64,000 nucleotides of DNA from JBNPEO01 sp050490315 (GCF_050490315.1 NZ_JBNPEO010000008.1:72646-136645), one strand, 5' to 3'. Positions 6,989 through 16,439 are shown, numbered from the stretch's first letter. Translations and numbers: made by a program. Notes: generated by a model not told the origin, from the sequence alone.

Positions 6989-8406
6989 GGCTGGCGAACT
7001 AGAGCCAAAACGCGGTCGCGGACCTTCTCCATGGTTGCGCGGTCCTTGGCTTCAGCATTCAAACGCAAGAACGGTTCCGTGTTGGACGGGCGCAGGTTGA
7101 ACCAGTAGCTACCGTCATTAGCGGTAAAGGTGCTGCCATCGAGGTGGTCAATGGTGATGTCTTCGCTCTCGAAATCAACGCGCACACGCTCAACAGCGCC
7201 CGCTTTATCTTCAATTTCGGAGTTGATCTCACCGGAAGACACGTACGGCTCGTATTCGCGGCCAAGTTCGGACAGCGGGCCGTCCTGTTCGCCCAGAGCA
7301 GCCAAAACGTGCATGGCAGCGAGCATGCCGGTGTCGGCGTTCCAGAAGTCGCGGAAGTAGAAGTGAGCGGAGTGCTCGCCGCCGAATACGGCGCCTTCCT
7401 TGGCCATAACTGCCTTGATGAAGGAGTGGCCCACACGCGTACGGACGGCCTTACCGCCGTCGTTCTCTACAAGCTCAGGTACCGCCTTGGAAGTGAGCAG
7501 GTTGTGGATAATGATCGGTGTTTCTTCGCCGGCCGCCTTGGCCCGGGCGATTTCGCGGCGGGCCACCATACCCGTGATGGCGGAGGGGGAAACTGGCTCG
7601 CCCTTTTCGTCAATCACAAAGCAACGGTCGGCGTCGCCGTCGAACGCCAAACCGATGTCAGCACCGTGTTCCAGAACCGCGGCCTGAAGATCGCGCAGGT
7701 TTTCCGGCTCAAGCGGGTTGGCGGGGTGGTTCGGGAAGGAGCCGTCCAACTCGAAGTACAGCGGCACAATTTCAAATGGAAGAGCCGGGAGGAGCTGACC
7801 ACCCAGCACAGCTGGCGTGGTGAGACCAGCCATGCCGTTTCCAGCGTCCACCACAATTTTTAGCGGGCGGGATCCGCTCAAATCGACCAGCTTGCGCAAG
7901 TATTCGGAGTAGTCCTTCAGGACGTCCTGAACACTAATAACGCCGGTCTTCTCCACGGCAGGGATGATGCCAGCGTTGAGATAGGCCTCGGTGGCTGCCT
8001 GGATTTCCTTCAAACCTGACTCTGAGGAGATGGGCTCAGCGCCGGCCTTGGCCATTTTGATGCCGTTGTACTCGGCAGGGTTGTGGCTAGCAGTGAAGGT
8101 GGCACCTGCAGCGTTCAGAGCACCACACGCGTAGTACAACTCGTCAGTGGAGATCAGGTCCAGAAGCTTGACGTTTGCGCCACGAGCAGCAGCGCCCTTG
8201 GCGAAAGCCTTAGAGAATTCAGGCGAGGAGGGGCGCATGTCGCCACCCACCAGCACTGTTTGGCCAGCTAATTCAAGTACGTCAACAAAGGACGCGCCCA
8301 CGGCTTCAACGATTTCTGCGGTGATGGATTCGCCCACAATGCCGCGTACGTCGTAGGCCTTGAAGGAAGCCGAGAGGTCATGGTTCTTCTGCTGATCGTT
8401 AGTCAC
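6985..8406 (-). CDS. manB: Phosphomannomutase/phosphoglucomutase
   Basis: This alpha-D-phosphohexomutase interconverts hexose 1- and 6-phosphates and so links glycolysis to cell-envelope sugar nucleotides. All four family motifs are present: the phosphoserine loop TASHNPAEYNG with Ser107, the metal loop DGDADRCFV, the sugar loop GEHSAHFYF, and the phosphate-binding RPSNTEPFLRL near the C-terminus. I favour GTG 8406 (473 residues, the normal length), because TAGGAT ends seven bases before it, as in a leaderless transcript. ATG 8415 is the alternative. The frame extends farther upstream to 8589 but that part overlaps the divergent recQ start and looks non-coding. A small gene follows with a 4-base overlap. 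Confidence 0.93.
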   Translation of the reverse strand: MTNDQQKNHDLSASFKAYDVRGIVGESITAEIVEAVGASFVDVLELAGQTVLVGGDMRPSSPEFSKAFAKGAAARGANVKLLDLISTDELYYACGALNAAGATFTASHNPAEYNGIKMAKAGAEPISSESGLKEIQAATEAYLNAGIIPAVEKTGVISVQDVLKDYSEYLRKLVDLSGSRPLKIVVDAGNGMAGLTTPAVLGGQLLPALPFEIVPLYFELDGSFPNHPANPLEPENLRDLQAAVLEHGADIGLAFDGDADRCFVIDEKGEPVSPSAITGMVARREIARAKAAGEETPIIIHNLLTSKAVPELVENDGGKAVRTRVGHSFIKAVMAKEGAVFGGEHSAHFYFRDFWNADTGMLAAMHVLAALGEQDGPLSELGREYEPYVSSGEINSEIEDKAGAVERVRVDFESEDITIDHLDGSTFTANDGSYWFNLRPSNTEPFLRLNAEAKDRATMEKVRDRVLALVRQP

Positions 8407-8577
8407 GCTCTCCATCCTAAACGGCAGGACGGGCAAGGCGGCGGTTTTCCACAGGCGGGAGTGGCTGATGTCTGTGGCGTTGTCCACATAGGAGTCCGGT
8501 GCGGCCAAAGTGCGCTGTTTTTCCACATAGCGCGGGGCCGGCGTTGAGGTGTCAGTAGCGGCTGGAATACTGAAGGC

Positions 8578-10797
8578 ATGGCTCCCCACAACAACCCTTC
8601 CGGCATTGACACGGCTACTAGCGCTGAAAACTCTTCGTTCTCGGTGGCAAGTTCATGGGGTGCTGCAGGCGAAACTGAGCAACAAGCCTTGACCGTATTG
8701 CGGGAGCTGGTGGGATCACCCGAAGCGCGCTTTCACGACGGTCAGTTTGAGGCTATCGAAGCGTTGGTCGACGGCGGACGGCGGGCTTTGGTTGTCCAGC
8801 GTACGGGTTGGGGAAAGTCGGCAGTGTATTTTGTTGCCTCCCTGCTATTGCGGCGCCGCGGCGCCGGTCCAACGCTGATCGTCTCGCCATTGCTGGCTTT
8901 GATGCGGGACCAAGTGGCTGCAGCAGCTAGGGCAGGAGTGCGGGCCGTGGCCATCAACTCGGCGAACCAGCTCGACTGGGACCGTGTCCGGGAGCAATTG
9001 GCGGCGGACGAGGTTGACGTTCTTTTGGTCTCACCTGAACGTCTCACCAACCCTAGCTTTCGCGAGACACAATTACCTGAGTTGCTCCGGCGTACCGGGC
9101 TTTTAGTCATTGATGAAGCGCACTGCATTTCTGACTGGGGACACGATTTCCGGCCGGACTACCGGCGCATCGCGGAACTGATCAAGGAATTGCCGGGGAG
9201 CGTACCCGTTCTAGCCACTACAGCCACGGCTAACTCACGCGTAGTCCACGACATCGAGGAGCAACTGGGCGAGGACGTATTTACCATTCGCGGCCCACTA
9301 GGACGTGACTCACTGCGCCTTGGTGTCCTTCAATTACCGAACTCCCGCACACGGCTGGCCTGGCTTTTGACCCACCTATCGGAGCTGCCCGGCAGTGGAA
9401 TTATCTACACTCTTACGGTCTCAGCAGCTGAGGACACCGCTAAGCTTCTGGCTGAGGCGGGGCACAAGGTCCTTTCCTACACGGGCAAAACTGATCCAGC
9501 CGAGCGTGAACGGGCCGAGCAGCTGCTTAAGGACAACGAGGTAAAAGCGCTCGTGGCCACCTCGGCCCTAGGTATGGGGTTCGACAAACCAGATCTGGGC
9601 TTTGTCATCCACCTCGGTGCACCCTCGTCACCCGTTGCCTACTACCAACAAGTGGGCCGTGCTGGCCGTGGATCGGCCAACGCCGACGTGTTACTGATGC
9701 CCGGGTCCGAGGACAAAGACATTTGGCAGTACTTCGCCACCGCGTCCATGCCGTCGCCGGAGAAGGCCGCAGCAGTTTTGGACGCGCTCAACCAAGCCAA
9801 CGGGACCCTGTCCACCGTGGCGCTAGAAGCCCGAGTTGATTTGCGCAGGACGCCCCTTGAGCTGTTGCTAAAGGTGCTCTCTGTTGATGCTGCCGTGGAG
9901 CGAGTGGGCGGTGGTTGGCGTTCCACCGGGACACCGTGGGAATACGACAGCGAACGCTACGAACGCATTGCTGAGGCCCGGGTGCACGAGCAAGACCTGA
10001 TGGTGATTTATCAAGACACCGCTGGTTGCCGGATGGAGTTCATTACCTCCGTGTTGGATGACAACAATGCGCATGCTTGCGGGCGTTGCGACAACTGTGC
10101 GGGGCGCTGGTTCCCCACGGACATTGACGATGAAGCCGCAAGCGCCGCAGGAGAAACTCTCAACCGGGCAGGTGTGTCCTTGGAACCCCGTTTGCAGTGG
10201 CCTACAGGCATGGACCGGCTAGGCGTTCCGGTCAAGGGCAAGATCAAGCCGGACGAGTCAGCCTCCGAGGGCAGGCTGTTGGCCAGAATGACCGATCTGG
10301 GGTGGGGAGGAGCGCTACGCGAACTTTTCGCCACGGGAGCCCCGGACCGTAGCATTGATCCATCCATGCTCCAGGCCTGTGTGCAAGTACTGCGTGACTG
10401 GGGTAGCACGGAAGGACGTGCCGTGGCCTGGAGCGGCGTTGGAAGGCCGGATGTCATTGTGGCTATGCCCTCACGCAGTAAACCCGAGCTGATCCGTTCA
10501 TTGGCGCGGGGCCTATCGCAGATCGGGCGGATTGAGCTTTTGGGCGAACTTGAAGCCATTCATGGTGGGCCTGCTGGGGCTCGCGGCGGTAACAGTGCAT
10601 ACCGTCTTGCAGCCGTGTGGGATCAGTTTGTGGTCCCGCCGGCGATGGCTCAACAGCTTGCGGCTAGGCCAGGGCAAACCGTGATGCTCATCGATGACCT
10701 GGTGGATAGCCGTTGGACGTTCACCGTGGCAGCCCGTGCGCTCCGTCAAGCCGGCGCCGGAGCAGTCCTGCCGTTCGCCCTCGCCCAAGCAGGCTAG
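8578..10797 (+). CDS. recQ: RecQ-family ATP-dependent DNA helicase with C-terminal phosphoribosyltransferase-like domain
   Basis: A 3'-5' DNA helicase of 739 residues for repair and recombination. Helicase motif I is QRTGWGKSAVYF (near residue 77) and motif II is VIDEAHCISDWGHDFRPDYR (near 178). Motif VI is QQVGRAGRG. A zinc-binding RecQ-Ct segment follows, with C-R-M-E-F and CGRCDNC around residues 483-505. After a linker, residues about 600-739 end in VMLIDDLVDSRWTFTVAAR, which matches the PRPP-binding loop of type I phosphoribosyltransferases. RecQ-PRTase fusions are known in Actinobacteria, but what the PRTase part does is unclear. No HRDC domain is evident. It diverges from the phosphohexomutase gene. 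Confidence 0.95.
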   Translation: MAPHNNPSGIDTATSAENSSFSVASSWGAAGETEQQALTVLRELVGSPEARFHDGQFEAIEALVDGGRRALVVQRTGWGKSAVYFVASLLLRRRGAGPTLIVSPLLALMRDQVAAAARAGVRAVAINSANQLDWDRVREQLAADEVDVLLVSPERLTNPSFRETQLPELLRRTGLLVIDEAHCISDWGHDFRPDYRRIAELIKELPGSVPVLATTATANSRVVHDIEEQLGEDVFTIRGPLGRDSLRLGVLQLPNSRTRLAWLLTHLSELPGSGIIYTLTVSAAEDTAKLLAEAGHKVLSYTGKTDPAERERAEQLLKDNEVKALVATSALGMGFDKPDLGFVIHLGAPSSPVAYYQQVGRAGRGSANADVLLMPGSEDKDIWQYFATASMPSPEKAAAVLDALNQANGTLSTVALEARVDLRRTPLELLLKVLSVDAAVERVGGGWRSTGTPWEYDSERYERIAEARVHEQDLMVIYQDTAGCRMEFITSVLDDNNAHACGRCDNCAGRWFPTDIDDEAASAAGETLNRAGVSLEPRLQWPTGMDRLGVPVKGKIKPDESASEGRLLARMTDLGWGGALRELFATGAPDRSIDPSMLQACVQVLRDWGSTEGRAVAWSGVGRPDVIVAMPSRSKPELIRSLARGLSQIGRIELLGELEAIHGGPAGARGGNSAYRLAAVWDQFVVPPAMAQQLAARPGQTVMLIDDLVDSRWTFTVAARALRQAGAGAVLPFALAQAG

Positions 10798-10845
10798 AAG
10801 TTGGCAAGCTAAACGCTCGGTCGTCCACGGGTACGGAAGGGCAGA

Positions 10846-10888
10846 TTCGCGGCGCACGTTGCGTCGTTCAGCGCCTAAGCGCCGCGAA
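10846..10888. terminator. Hairpin between convergent recQ and a small membrane protein gene
   Basis: TTCGCGGCGC (10846-10855) pairs with GCGCCGCGAA (10879-10888) around a 23-base loop. There is no T-run. It is a plausible bidirectional terminator for recQ and the convergent gene. Confidence 0.5.
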
Positions 10889-10902
10889 CTTTACCAAGAA
10901 GC

Positions 10903-11229
10903 TTAGGACTTCTTTTTAGGGGTCAGTAGCGATGCTATAGCGGTTGCTCCTGTGACAGTCCAAACGGCCGGCCAAGCCCCAATCTTCTTGGCGAGCAGGT
11001 GAGAACCACCGAACGCGCCCAAGTACAAAACCGTCAGCCCGATTGCCGCTGGTAGACCCGAATCCTTCTTCCACACGGCAAACGCACCAGAGCCAGCGGC
11101 GGCTAAAACGGCACCGCCGAGTGGGCGATTTTTGGTGGAGCGCGCGGTGGCGAAACCGCCTACGAGTCCTGCGGTGGTCAAAGCGACAGCTGGTAGGGAG
11201 GCCATGTTTTCCTTACTCATTGAGTGCAC
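10903..11229 (-). CDS. Small integral membrane protein of unknown function
   Basis: About 108 residues with three to four hydrophobic helices (AGLVGGFATA, AVLAAAGSGAFAV, AIGLTVLYLGAFGGSHLLA, WPAVWTVTGATAIASLL) and a basic end, TPKKKS. I recognise it only as a conserved Micrococcaceae-type small membrane protein. The start is uncertain: GTG 11229 has GAGGAG seven bases upstream, and ATG 11205 (MASLPAV) has AAGGA four bases upstream. The helices are the same either way. Confidence 0.75.
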   Translation of the reverse strand: MHSMSKENMASLPAVALTTAGLVGGFATARSTKNRPLGGAVLAAAGSGAFAVWKKDSGLPAAIGLTVLYLGAFGGSHLLAKKIGAWPAVWTVTGATAIASLLTPKKKS

Positions 11230-11255
11230 ATATTGGCTCCTCATTCTCGCATCAC

Positions 11256-11651
11256 TCAGCGTTCGAGGAGGTCCTTCAGCCGGGCCAAATCCGCCCGAAC
11301 CAACTCTGCATCGCGATCAAATTCCTCATCCGTGACATGTGGCATCCGGTAAAGGGTGAAAACTGCTTCGCTACCGGTGCCATTAGAGAGGACGCGCAAG
11401 GGATTATGGACCGAGGTTCCGTCAGGGAGAATCACATCATGGTCAACAATGCCGTACTCAAGGGGGCCGCGAAAACGAACCTCAACGGAGCCCATGGGTG
11501 AGTCTGTGACCCACTTGCTGTCTTCATAGCGGATACCGGCGCTCAGTCCCGCGGCCCAGTGCGGAAGATTGGCTGGATTGCCCGCGAACTCGGAAACCCT
11601 AGAGGGCGGGGCCGCAATACTGATCGAAAGGTGGAGTGCGGGATAGAGCAT
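11256..11651 (-). CDS. SRPBCC-fold (polyketide cyclase/START-like) protein
   Basis: A 131-residue single-domain protein. The N-terminal LSISIAAPPSRVSEFAGNPANLPHW is typical of SRPBCC lipid- or hydrophobe-binding proteins, and a long C-terminal helix (DEEFDRDAELVRADLARLKDLL) closes the cavity. The ligand or reaction cannot be assigned. The ribosome site before ATG 11651 is weak. The stop lies about 27 bases from the start of the downstream small membrane protein gene, so the two probably form a transcript. Confidence 0.8.
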   Translation of the reverse strand: MLYPALHLSISIAAPPSRVSEFAGNPANLPHWAAGLSAGIRYEDSKWVTDSPMGSVEVRFRGPLEYGIVDHDVILPDGTSVHNPLRVLSNGTGSEAVFTLYRMPHVTDEEFDRDAELVRADLARLKDLLER

Positions 11652-11725
11652 GCCGCCAGTTCAGCACACTTCCGCCTCAAATGGTGCATACCCTGGAGAC
11701 CTTTGGCCCGAAAGCCGGAATGGAC

Positions 11726-11790
11726 CCCGCCGAGTTGGCACTTCGCGCGGGTGTTTGCGCGAAACATCCGCGCGAAGTGCCAACTCGGCG
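11726..11790. repeat. Long palindrome upstream of the SRPBCC gene
   Basis: Arms 11726-11755 and 11761-11790 pair over 30 bp, with one G-T wobble at 11750/11766 and a five-base loop GCGCG. It lies 75 bases upstream of the SRPBCC start and 40 bases downstream of the separate tRNA-Ser terminator, with all genes here on the minus strand. A simple terminator role is therefore redundant. Confidence 0.75.
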
Positions 11791-11829
11791 GAAGGTGGGG
11801 GATCAGGAGGTGCGCGTACCAACAAAAAA

Positions 11830-11874
11830 GTCCTGAGCCGCGACTCGTTCGTAAACGATGTCACGGCTCAGGAC
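11830..11874 (-). terminator. Terminator of tRNA-Ser(GCT)
   Basis: GTCCTGAGCCG (11830-11840) pairs with CGGCTCAGGAC (11864-11874), and an inner TCGTT/AACGA stem adds stability. A run of six T follows on the minus strand. Confidence 0.88.
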
Positions 11875-11879
11875 CAATG

Positions 11880-11967
11880 CGGAGACGGGGGGATTTGAAC
11901 CCCCGGTGGAGTTGTGCCCCACACTTCATTAGCAGTGAAGCCCATTCGGCCGCTCTGGCACGTCTCC
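11880..11967 (-). tRNA. tRNA-Ser (anticodon GCT)
   Basis: An 88-base class II tRNA with a long variable arm. The acceptor arms are GGAGACG and CGTCTCC with discriminator G. The anticodon stem TTCAC/GTGAA holds loop TGCTAAT or, in the standard register, anticodon GCT reading AGC/AGT serine codons. CCA is not encoded. A T-rich terminator follows. Confidence 0.95.
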
Positions 11968-12056
11968 AATTGCTATTACTAGCCCAGCAAGAGTACCGAA
12001 GACTGGGCGGTTAGTGCAAAACGTGGGAATGCAAGGACGTTCTAGGCTGCTTTGTT

Positions 12057-14240
12057 TTAGTCTCCGCTCAAGGACCGCCACAGGAATTGCTGGCTCCGCG
12101 CCTGAAGAGCAGCTGCTTGTCGGTTGTCGGAAGCTCCCGAGTGCCCACCCTCAACCGCTTCATGGAACCAGACGTTGCGAATGCCCATCGCCTGCATCCT
12201 CGCAGCCATTTTGCGTGCCTGCACCGGGCCCACCCGGTCATCCGAGGTTGCCGTCCAGAAGAACGAATCTGGATATTCAACCCCGTCGCGCAGCAAGTGA
12301 TACGGGGAGAAGGTTTTGATGAATTCCCACTGTTCAGGCCGGTCTGGGTCCCCGTATTCTGCGATCCACGAGTACCCTGCGGAGAGCTTGGTGTACCGGC
12401 GCATGTCCAGCAATGGAACACCACAAGAGATCGCGGAGAACAGCTCGGGGTAGTGGACCAGCATGTTTCCCACTAGCAGACCGCCGTTGGATCCACCGGC
12501 ACACCCCAAATGCTCAGGGCTGGTGACACCGCGCCGGATCAGATCCGTGGCAACTGCTGCGAAGTCCTCGTACGCCCGGTGGCGGTTCGCTTGCAACGCC
12601 GCACTGTGCCACGCGGGACCATATTCGCCGCCGCCACGAATATTGGCCACCACAAACACTCCGCTACGTTCAGCCCCCGCAGATGCTCCAGTGGTTTTGC
12701 GGCGCAGCCAGGCTCTACCAATCGTGCCGCTATAGGCGGGTGTGCGGGAGACTTCGAAGCCGCCGTACCCGGAAAGCTGGGTGGGGTTACCGCCGTCGAG
12801 CACTAGATTTTTTGGCCCCACCTGGAAGTAAGGCACCTTGGTGCCGTCTTTGGACGTAGCAAAGTGCTGTTGAACTTCAAACTCGGACTCATCAAAGAAT
12901 GACGGGGCAGTTTTGATCACTGCAGCCGATGAATCAGCGGCGTCCCCCAAACGCCCGCGCAACAGGGTGCTCGGAGTCAAAAATCCGGTGACCACCAGCC
13001 AGTAGTCATTGCCAGCATTTTCAGCAGTAGTGTCCTGATCATCAACGGCAAAAGCATTGACGTCATGCAGCGGCGGGCACGCGTCCAACTGACGCCACGC
13101 CCAGCCCTTTGCCGGATCCGCGTCCGGTTGTGACGGGTCAAGAACACGAATTTGAGAGGATACGTCCGCCAAAAGGTTCAACAACAGGAAGTCCCTAGTC
13201 CAGCTATAGGACTGCAAAGAAGTGTGAGCATCCGGTTCAAAGAGCACCCGAAGCGTGCGCTCACCCGCGAGCCAATCCTCCAGCGGGGCCACCAGAAGCG
13301 ATCCTGCAGCATAAACCGAGCCGGAAATTTCCCAGCTTTCCCGTGGCCGGAAGACTACCCATTCGCGGTGAATGTCCTTATCAACACTGCTGGGGGCCTC
13401 AATTTTGGCCCACTGATCATCCTGCAAAACGAACGTTGAAACGTTGAAGAAGTCGATCATGTCGATGGCGACTGTGCGCTCAAACCCTGGTGTGGAATCG
13501 TGAAAAACAGCGCCACGCATGTGCTCGGCCGGGACTTCAAAAATCTGCTCGGCATCACGCAGCGACTGCCCGCGCTTGAGCCGAACAGCAGTGCGTGAAT
13601 AGGACGACGAAGTCTGCGGCAAACGCTCAGCAGTGGTGGAAACCAAGAGAGTGTCAGCATCCTCCCAAGAAATCCCGCCCTTAGCGGTGGGGATGTCAAA
13701 ACCGCCGGCCGTCGGGTCAACGAAGGCGAGACGTTCGACGTCGAACTCGCGGTAGCGCACAGCGTCCCCGCCGTCTGGGGAGAGGGCGATCATGGCGGTT
13801 CGGTGAGCCTGCCCTAGGGCGGGGCGCAAGAAGTGGGCGCCGTGCCACACCCACTCGGTCCCTTCGGCAGCGGCGAGAGCGTCAATGTCCAGCAAAACAT
13901 TCCATTCCGGCGCATCGCTCTGATAGCTCTGCCACGTGGTGCGGCGCCAGAGGCCTTTGGGGTGTTCGGCGTCGCGCCAGAAGTTGTAATACCACTGGCC
14001 GCGTTTGCCTACCATGGCAATCCGATCGCTCGAGTCCAAAACCTCAAGAATCTCGCCTTCGAGCGCCACATAGTCGGCGTCCTCTAGGAGGTCTTCGGTG
14101 CGGGCGTTTTGTTCCTGGATCCAAGCCATTTGCTCCTCGCCATGGATGTCTTCGAGCCACTGATTCTCATCTGTGGGCATCGGTGCAACGGCGTTCTGCG
14201 GGGCGGCGGGATTATTTTGCTCGGCTTCAGTGGCGCTCAT
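12057..14240 (-). CDS. Prolyl oligopeptidase family serine peptidase (S9)
   Basis: A 727-residue cytoplasmic-type peptidase, without a signal peptide, that would cleave short peptides after proline. The N-terminal two thirds is a beta-propeller (repeated W/Y-rich blades) and the C-terminal part an alpha/beta hydrolase. The catalytic serine is in GGSNGGLLVG (near residue 583), the aspartate in ATSDDRVGP (near 667) and the histidine in EGGHSGASD (near 698). ATG 14240 is chosen because TAGGAT ends six bases upstream, suggesting a leaderless mRNA; an in-frame GTG lies two codons earlier. The length is normal for the family. It diverges from the FAD-binding protein gene. Confidence 0.93.
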   Translation of the reverse strand: MSATEAEQNNPAAPQNAVAPMPTDENQWLEDIHGEEQMAWIQEQNARTEDLLEDADYVALEGEILEVLDSSDRIAMVGKRGQWYYNFWRDAEHPKGLWRRTTWQSYQSDAPEWNVLLDIDALAAAEGTEWVWHGAHFLRPALGQAHRTAMIALSPDGGDAVRYREFDVERLAFVDPTAGGFDIPTAKGGISWEDADTLLVSTTAERLPQTSSSYSRTAVRLKRGQSLRDAEQIFEVPAEHMRGAVFHDSTPGFERTVAIDMIDFFNVSTFVLQDDQWAKIEAPSSVDKDIHREWVVFRPRESWEISGSVYAAGSLLVAPLEDWLAGERTLRVLFEPDAHTSLQSYSWTRDFLLLNLLADVSSQIRVLDPSQPDADPAKGWAWRQLDACPPLHDVNAFAVDDQDTTAENAGNDYWLVVTGFLTPSTLLRGRLGDAADSSAAVIKTAPSFFDESEFEVQQHFATSKDGTKVPYFQVGPKNLVLDGGNPTQLSGYGGFEVSRTPAYSGTIGRAWLRRKTTGASAGAERSGVFVVANIRGGGEYGPAWHSAALQANRHRAYEDFAAVATDLIRRGVTSPEHLGCAGGSNGGLLVGNMLVHYPELFSAISCGVPLLDMRRYTKLSAGYSWIAEYGDPDRPEQWEFIKTFSPYHLLRDGVEYPDSFFWTATSDDRVGPVQARKMAARMQAMGIRNVWFHEAVEGGHSGASDNRQAAALQARSQQFLWRSLSGD

Positions 14241-14341
14241 GGACACATCCTAGGCATGTTCGCTGTGAGTGGTCTTGTCATATCTGCACAGCCCACCCCA
14301 CGCGGAATGGGATGTCGTAGCGGGGCGATAGGCTTTACGGC

Positions 14342-16363
14342 GTGGCGGATCGTGAAGAAATCAGTGTGGCAGTGGTGGGCGCCGGACCCCGCGGCAGCAG
14401 TGTTGTGGAAAGATTGCTGGCTAATTTTGCACGCGAGTTGCAGCTTTCCCCAGTAAAAAACCGTTTCCGTCGCTTACGCATTCACGTTATTGATCCGTAT
14501 CAAGCCGGCCCAGGTCACGTGTGGCGTCCCGATCAGTCCCGTTTGTATGTGATGAACACACAGTCGTTTTACCCCACGCTCATTCCAGAAGACCCCCAGG
14601 TGGCGCCAGCGTTGACCGGGGGCAGTTTTGAACAGTGGCGTGCAGCCAACGCAAGCCAGCCCGCTCAGCACCTAACAGACGGCGAACGGGCCGAGCTGCA
14701 GACTCTGAAGTCCACCGATTTCCCCTCACGCGCACTGTACGGGCGGTACTTGGCTGACACGTTTGGAGCAGTCCTGGCCGCCGCACAAAACAATGAGGCG
14801 CTCGCCGAACGGGTAGAAGTCCAAACTCACAGCGCAGAGGCAGTAAAAGTACGACGCCGCGACCAGACTTCCGCAGTTACGCCCACCAATGGTTTCGTCG
14901 TTGGACTTTCTGACGGCACCTCCGTGAGTGTTGACCGTGTGGTGCTGGCGCTGGGGCACGTGGAATCGCGGCTGAATTCGGCCCAACAAGAACTCGCCGA
15001 TGCTGCCGTCAAACTGGGGTTGCAGTACTTTCCACCAGCAGTTCCAGCCGATGTTGACTGGACCCTGATCCCGGCCCGGCAGCCTGTCCTAGTGCGGGGG
15101 ATGGGCCTGAATTTCTTTGACGTGATGGGTCAACTAACGCTGGGCCGCGGTGGCACTTTCCGGCCGGGCAAGAGGGCCGGGGAGACCTTAGAGTACATCC
15201 CTTCAGGCCAGGAGCCCATCCTCTACGCAGCCTCAAGGCGCGGTGGTCCGTACCGGGCCAAGGCTCGCCTTGATGCCTACTATGCGAGCTCCGTGCACTT
15301 GCGGTTCTTCACCGCGGATGCCGTAGCAAGTATCCAGGCTAATGATGCAGTTCCCGGGTTCGATCACGATTTCTGGCCGCTGTTGCACCGCGATGTTGTA
15401 TGGACGTATTACTCCACCCTCGCAGCTCATCACCCAGACGCCGTGACGGACCGCGATGAGTTTTTGCAGTCACTTGACTCCGCTTTGACGGCCGATGCCC
15501 AGGTAGATGTACCCGGCAATCATTGGGAGAAGGTGGTTGCTGAGCTTGTTACCCGGCACGTGGCACCTGAGCATGCGCTTAACTTGTTGGGATTGGCTAC
15601 CCCGTTTGCTGGACAGAGTTTCGCCAACCGTGAGGCGTTTGATCAAGCTGTCCTGAAGTACTTGGACGAGGACGCTCTAGGCTCCGCAGCTGGCGAAAAG
15701 GACCCGGTCAAAATGGCCATCGGCGCCCTTCACCGCGGACGTGCGCTACTGAAAACAGCAGTGGCCGACGGCGGAATCACCGAAGACTCATGGCTCGCCG
15801 AACTGCGCGGCTGGTTCGAGAGCTTTGTGGAAGGCTTGGCGTCCGGGCCCCCGGCGTTGCGCTTAGAACAGCTGACCGCACTGGTGCGGGCCGGACTTGT
15901 TCATTTTGTGGGGCCGGATCCGAGTATTTCTGTTGACAGGGCTGCGGGGCTGTTTACCGCGAGTTCGCCGTGGGTGGCTGGTGAGGCCGTAACCGCGCGT
16001 ACCGTGATTGAGGCTCTAGCGCCGAGCAACCGGGTGGCAGTGAACGAGTCAGTGCTGCTCAAACAACTTTTGGCTGATGGGCTGGTGCGCCCCCGAATGA
16101 TGCTTGCAGGCGGCGGTACTCCGCTTGAAGCAACAGGCCTTGACGTGGTGCCGGGTCCGTACCGGGCTGTGAATGCACTCGGCCAGGAACAGCCAGATCT
16201 CTATGTTTTGAGTCTGCAATTGAGCGCAACACAATGGGGTACAGCCATTGCCGCTGAAGCATTTGGGCGGGACCAAACCGGAAACCCCGTTGAGGAGTAC
16301 CGCAGCGGCCAACGGACCCTGCGCGACGCCGACGAGATCGCACGGCACATCCTGGGGATCTGA
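14342..16363 (+). CDS. Large FAD/NAD(P)-binding protein, function unknown
   Basis: A 673-residue cytoplasmic protein. It begins with a dinucleotide-binding motif, VAVVGAGPRGSSVVERLL (residues 9-26), followed by the IDPYQAGPGHVWRPDQ segment typical of the FAD_NAD_binding (HSL-like) family. A second nucleotide-binding strand is VLALGHVESRL. Members of this group are found throughout Actinobacteria, often annotated only as FAD/NAD(P)-binding protein, and the substrate is unknown. GTG 14342 follows TAGGCT by seven bases, so the transcript is probably leaderless. No partner genes are adjacent. Confidence 0.85.
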   Translation: MADREEISVAVVGAGPRGSSVVERLLANFARELQLSPVKNRFRRLRIHVIDPYQAGPGHVWRPDQSRLYVMNTQSFYPTLIPEDPQVAPALTGGSFEQWRAANASQPAQHLTDGERAELQTLKSTDFPSRALYGRYLADTFGAVLAAAQNNEALAERVEVQTHSAEAVKVRRRDQTSAVTPTNGFVVGLSDGTSVSVDRVVLALGHVESRLNSAQQELADAAVKLGLQYFPPAVPADVDWTLIPARQPVLVRGMGLNFFDVMGQLTLGRGGTFRPGKRAGETLEYIPSGQEPILYAASRRGGPYRAKARLDAYYASSVHLRFFTADAVASIQANDAVPGFDHDFWPLLHRDVVWTYYSTLAAHHPDAVTDRDEFLQSLDSALTADAQVDVPGNHWEKVVAELVTRHVAPEHALNLLGLATPFAGQSFANREAFDQAVLKYLDEDALGSAAGEKDPVKMAIGALHRGRALLKTAVADGGITEDSWLAELRGWFESFVEGLASGPPALRLEQLTALVRAGLVHFVGPDPSISVDRAAGLFTASSPWVAGEAVTARTVIEALAPSNRVAVNESVLLKQLLADGLVRPRMMLAGGGTPLEATGLDVVPGPYRAVNALGQEQPDLYVLSLQLSATQWGTAIAAEAFGRDQTGNPVEEYRSGQRTLRDADEIARHILGI

Positions 16364-16378
16364 ACTCAGCCCGCACAA

Positions 16379-16428
16379 CTTAAAAAAGCATGCTCACCGC
16401 TGTTACACGGTGAGCATGCTTTTTTAAG
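16379..16428. terminator. Bidirectional terminator, 21-bp stem
   Basis: CTTAAAAAAGCATGCTCACCG (16379-16399) pairs perfectly with 16408-16428 around an 8-base loop. A and T runs at the stem base give U-tracts in both directions. It separates the FAD-binding protein gene from the convergent nuclease gene. Confidence 0.92.
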
Positions 16429-16439
16429 GGTGATTCAGA

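Noticed and set aside
11559..12014. 151-residue plus-strand open frame across the palindrome and tRNA-Ser
   Set aside because: It is open mainly because it reads through the palindrome and an antisense tRNA, and it has no recognisable similarity.
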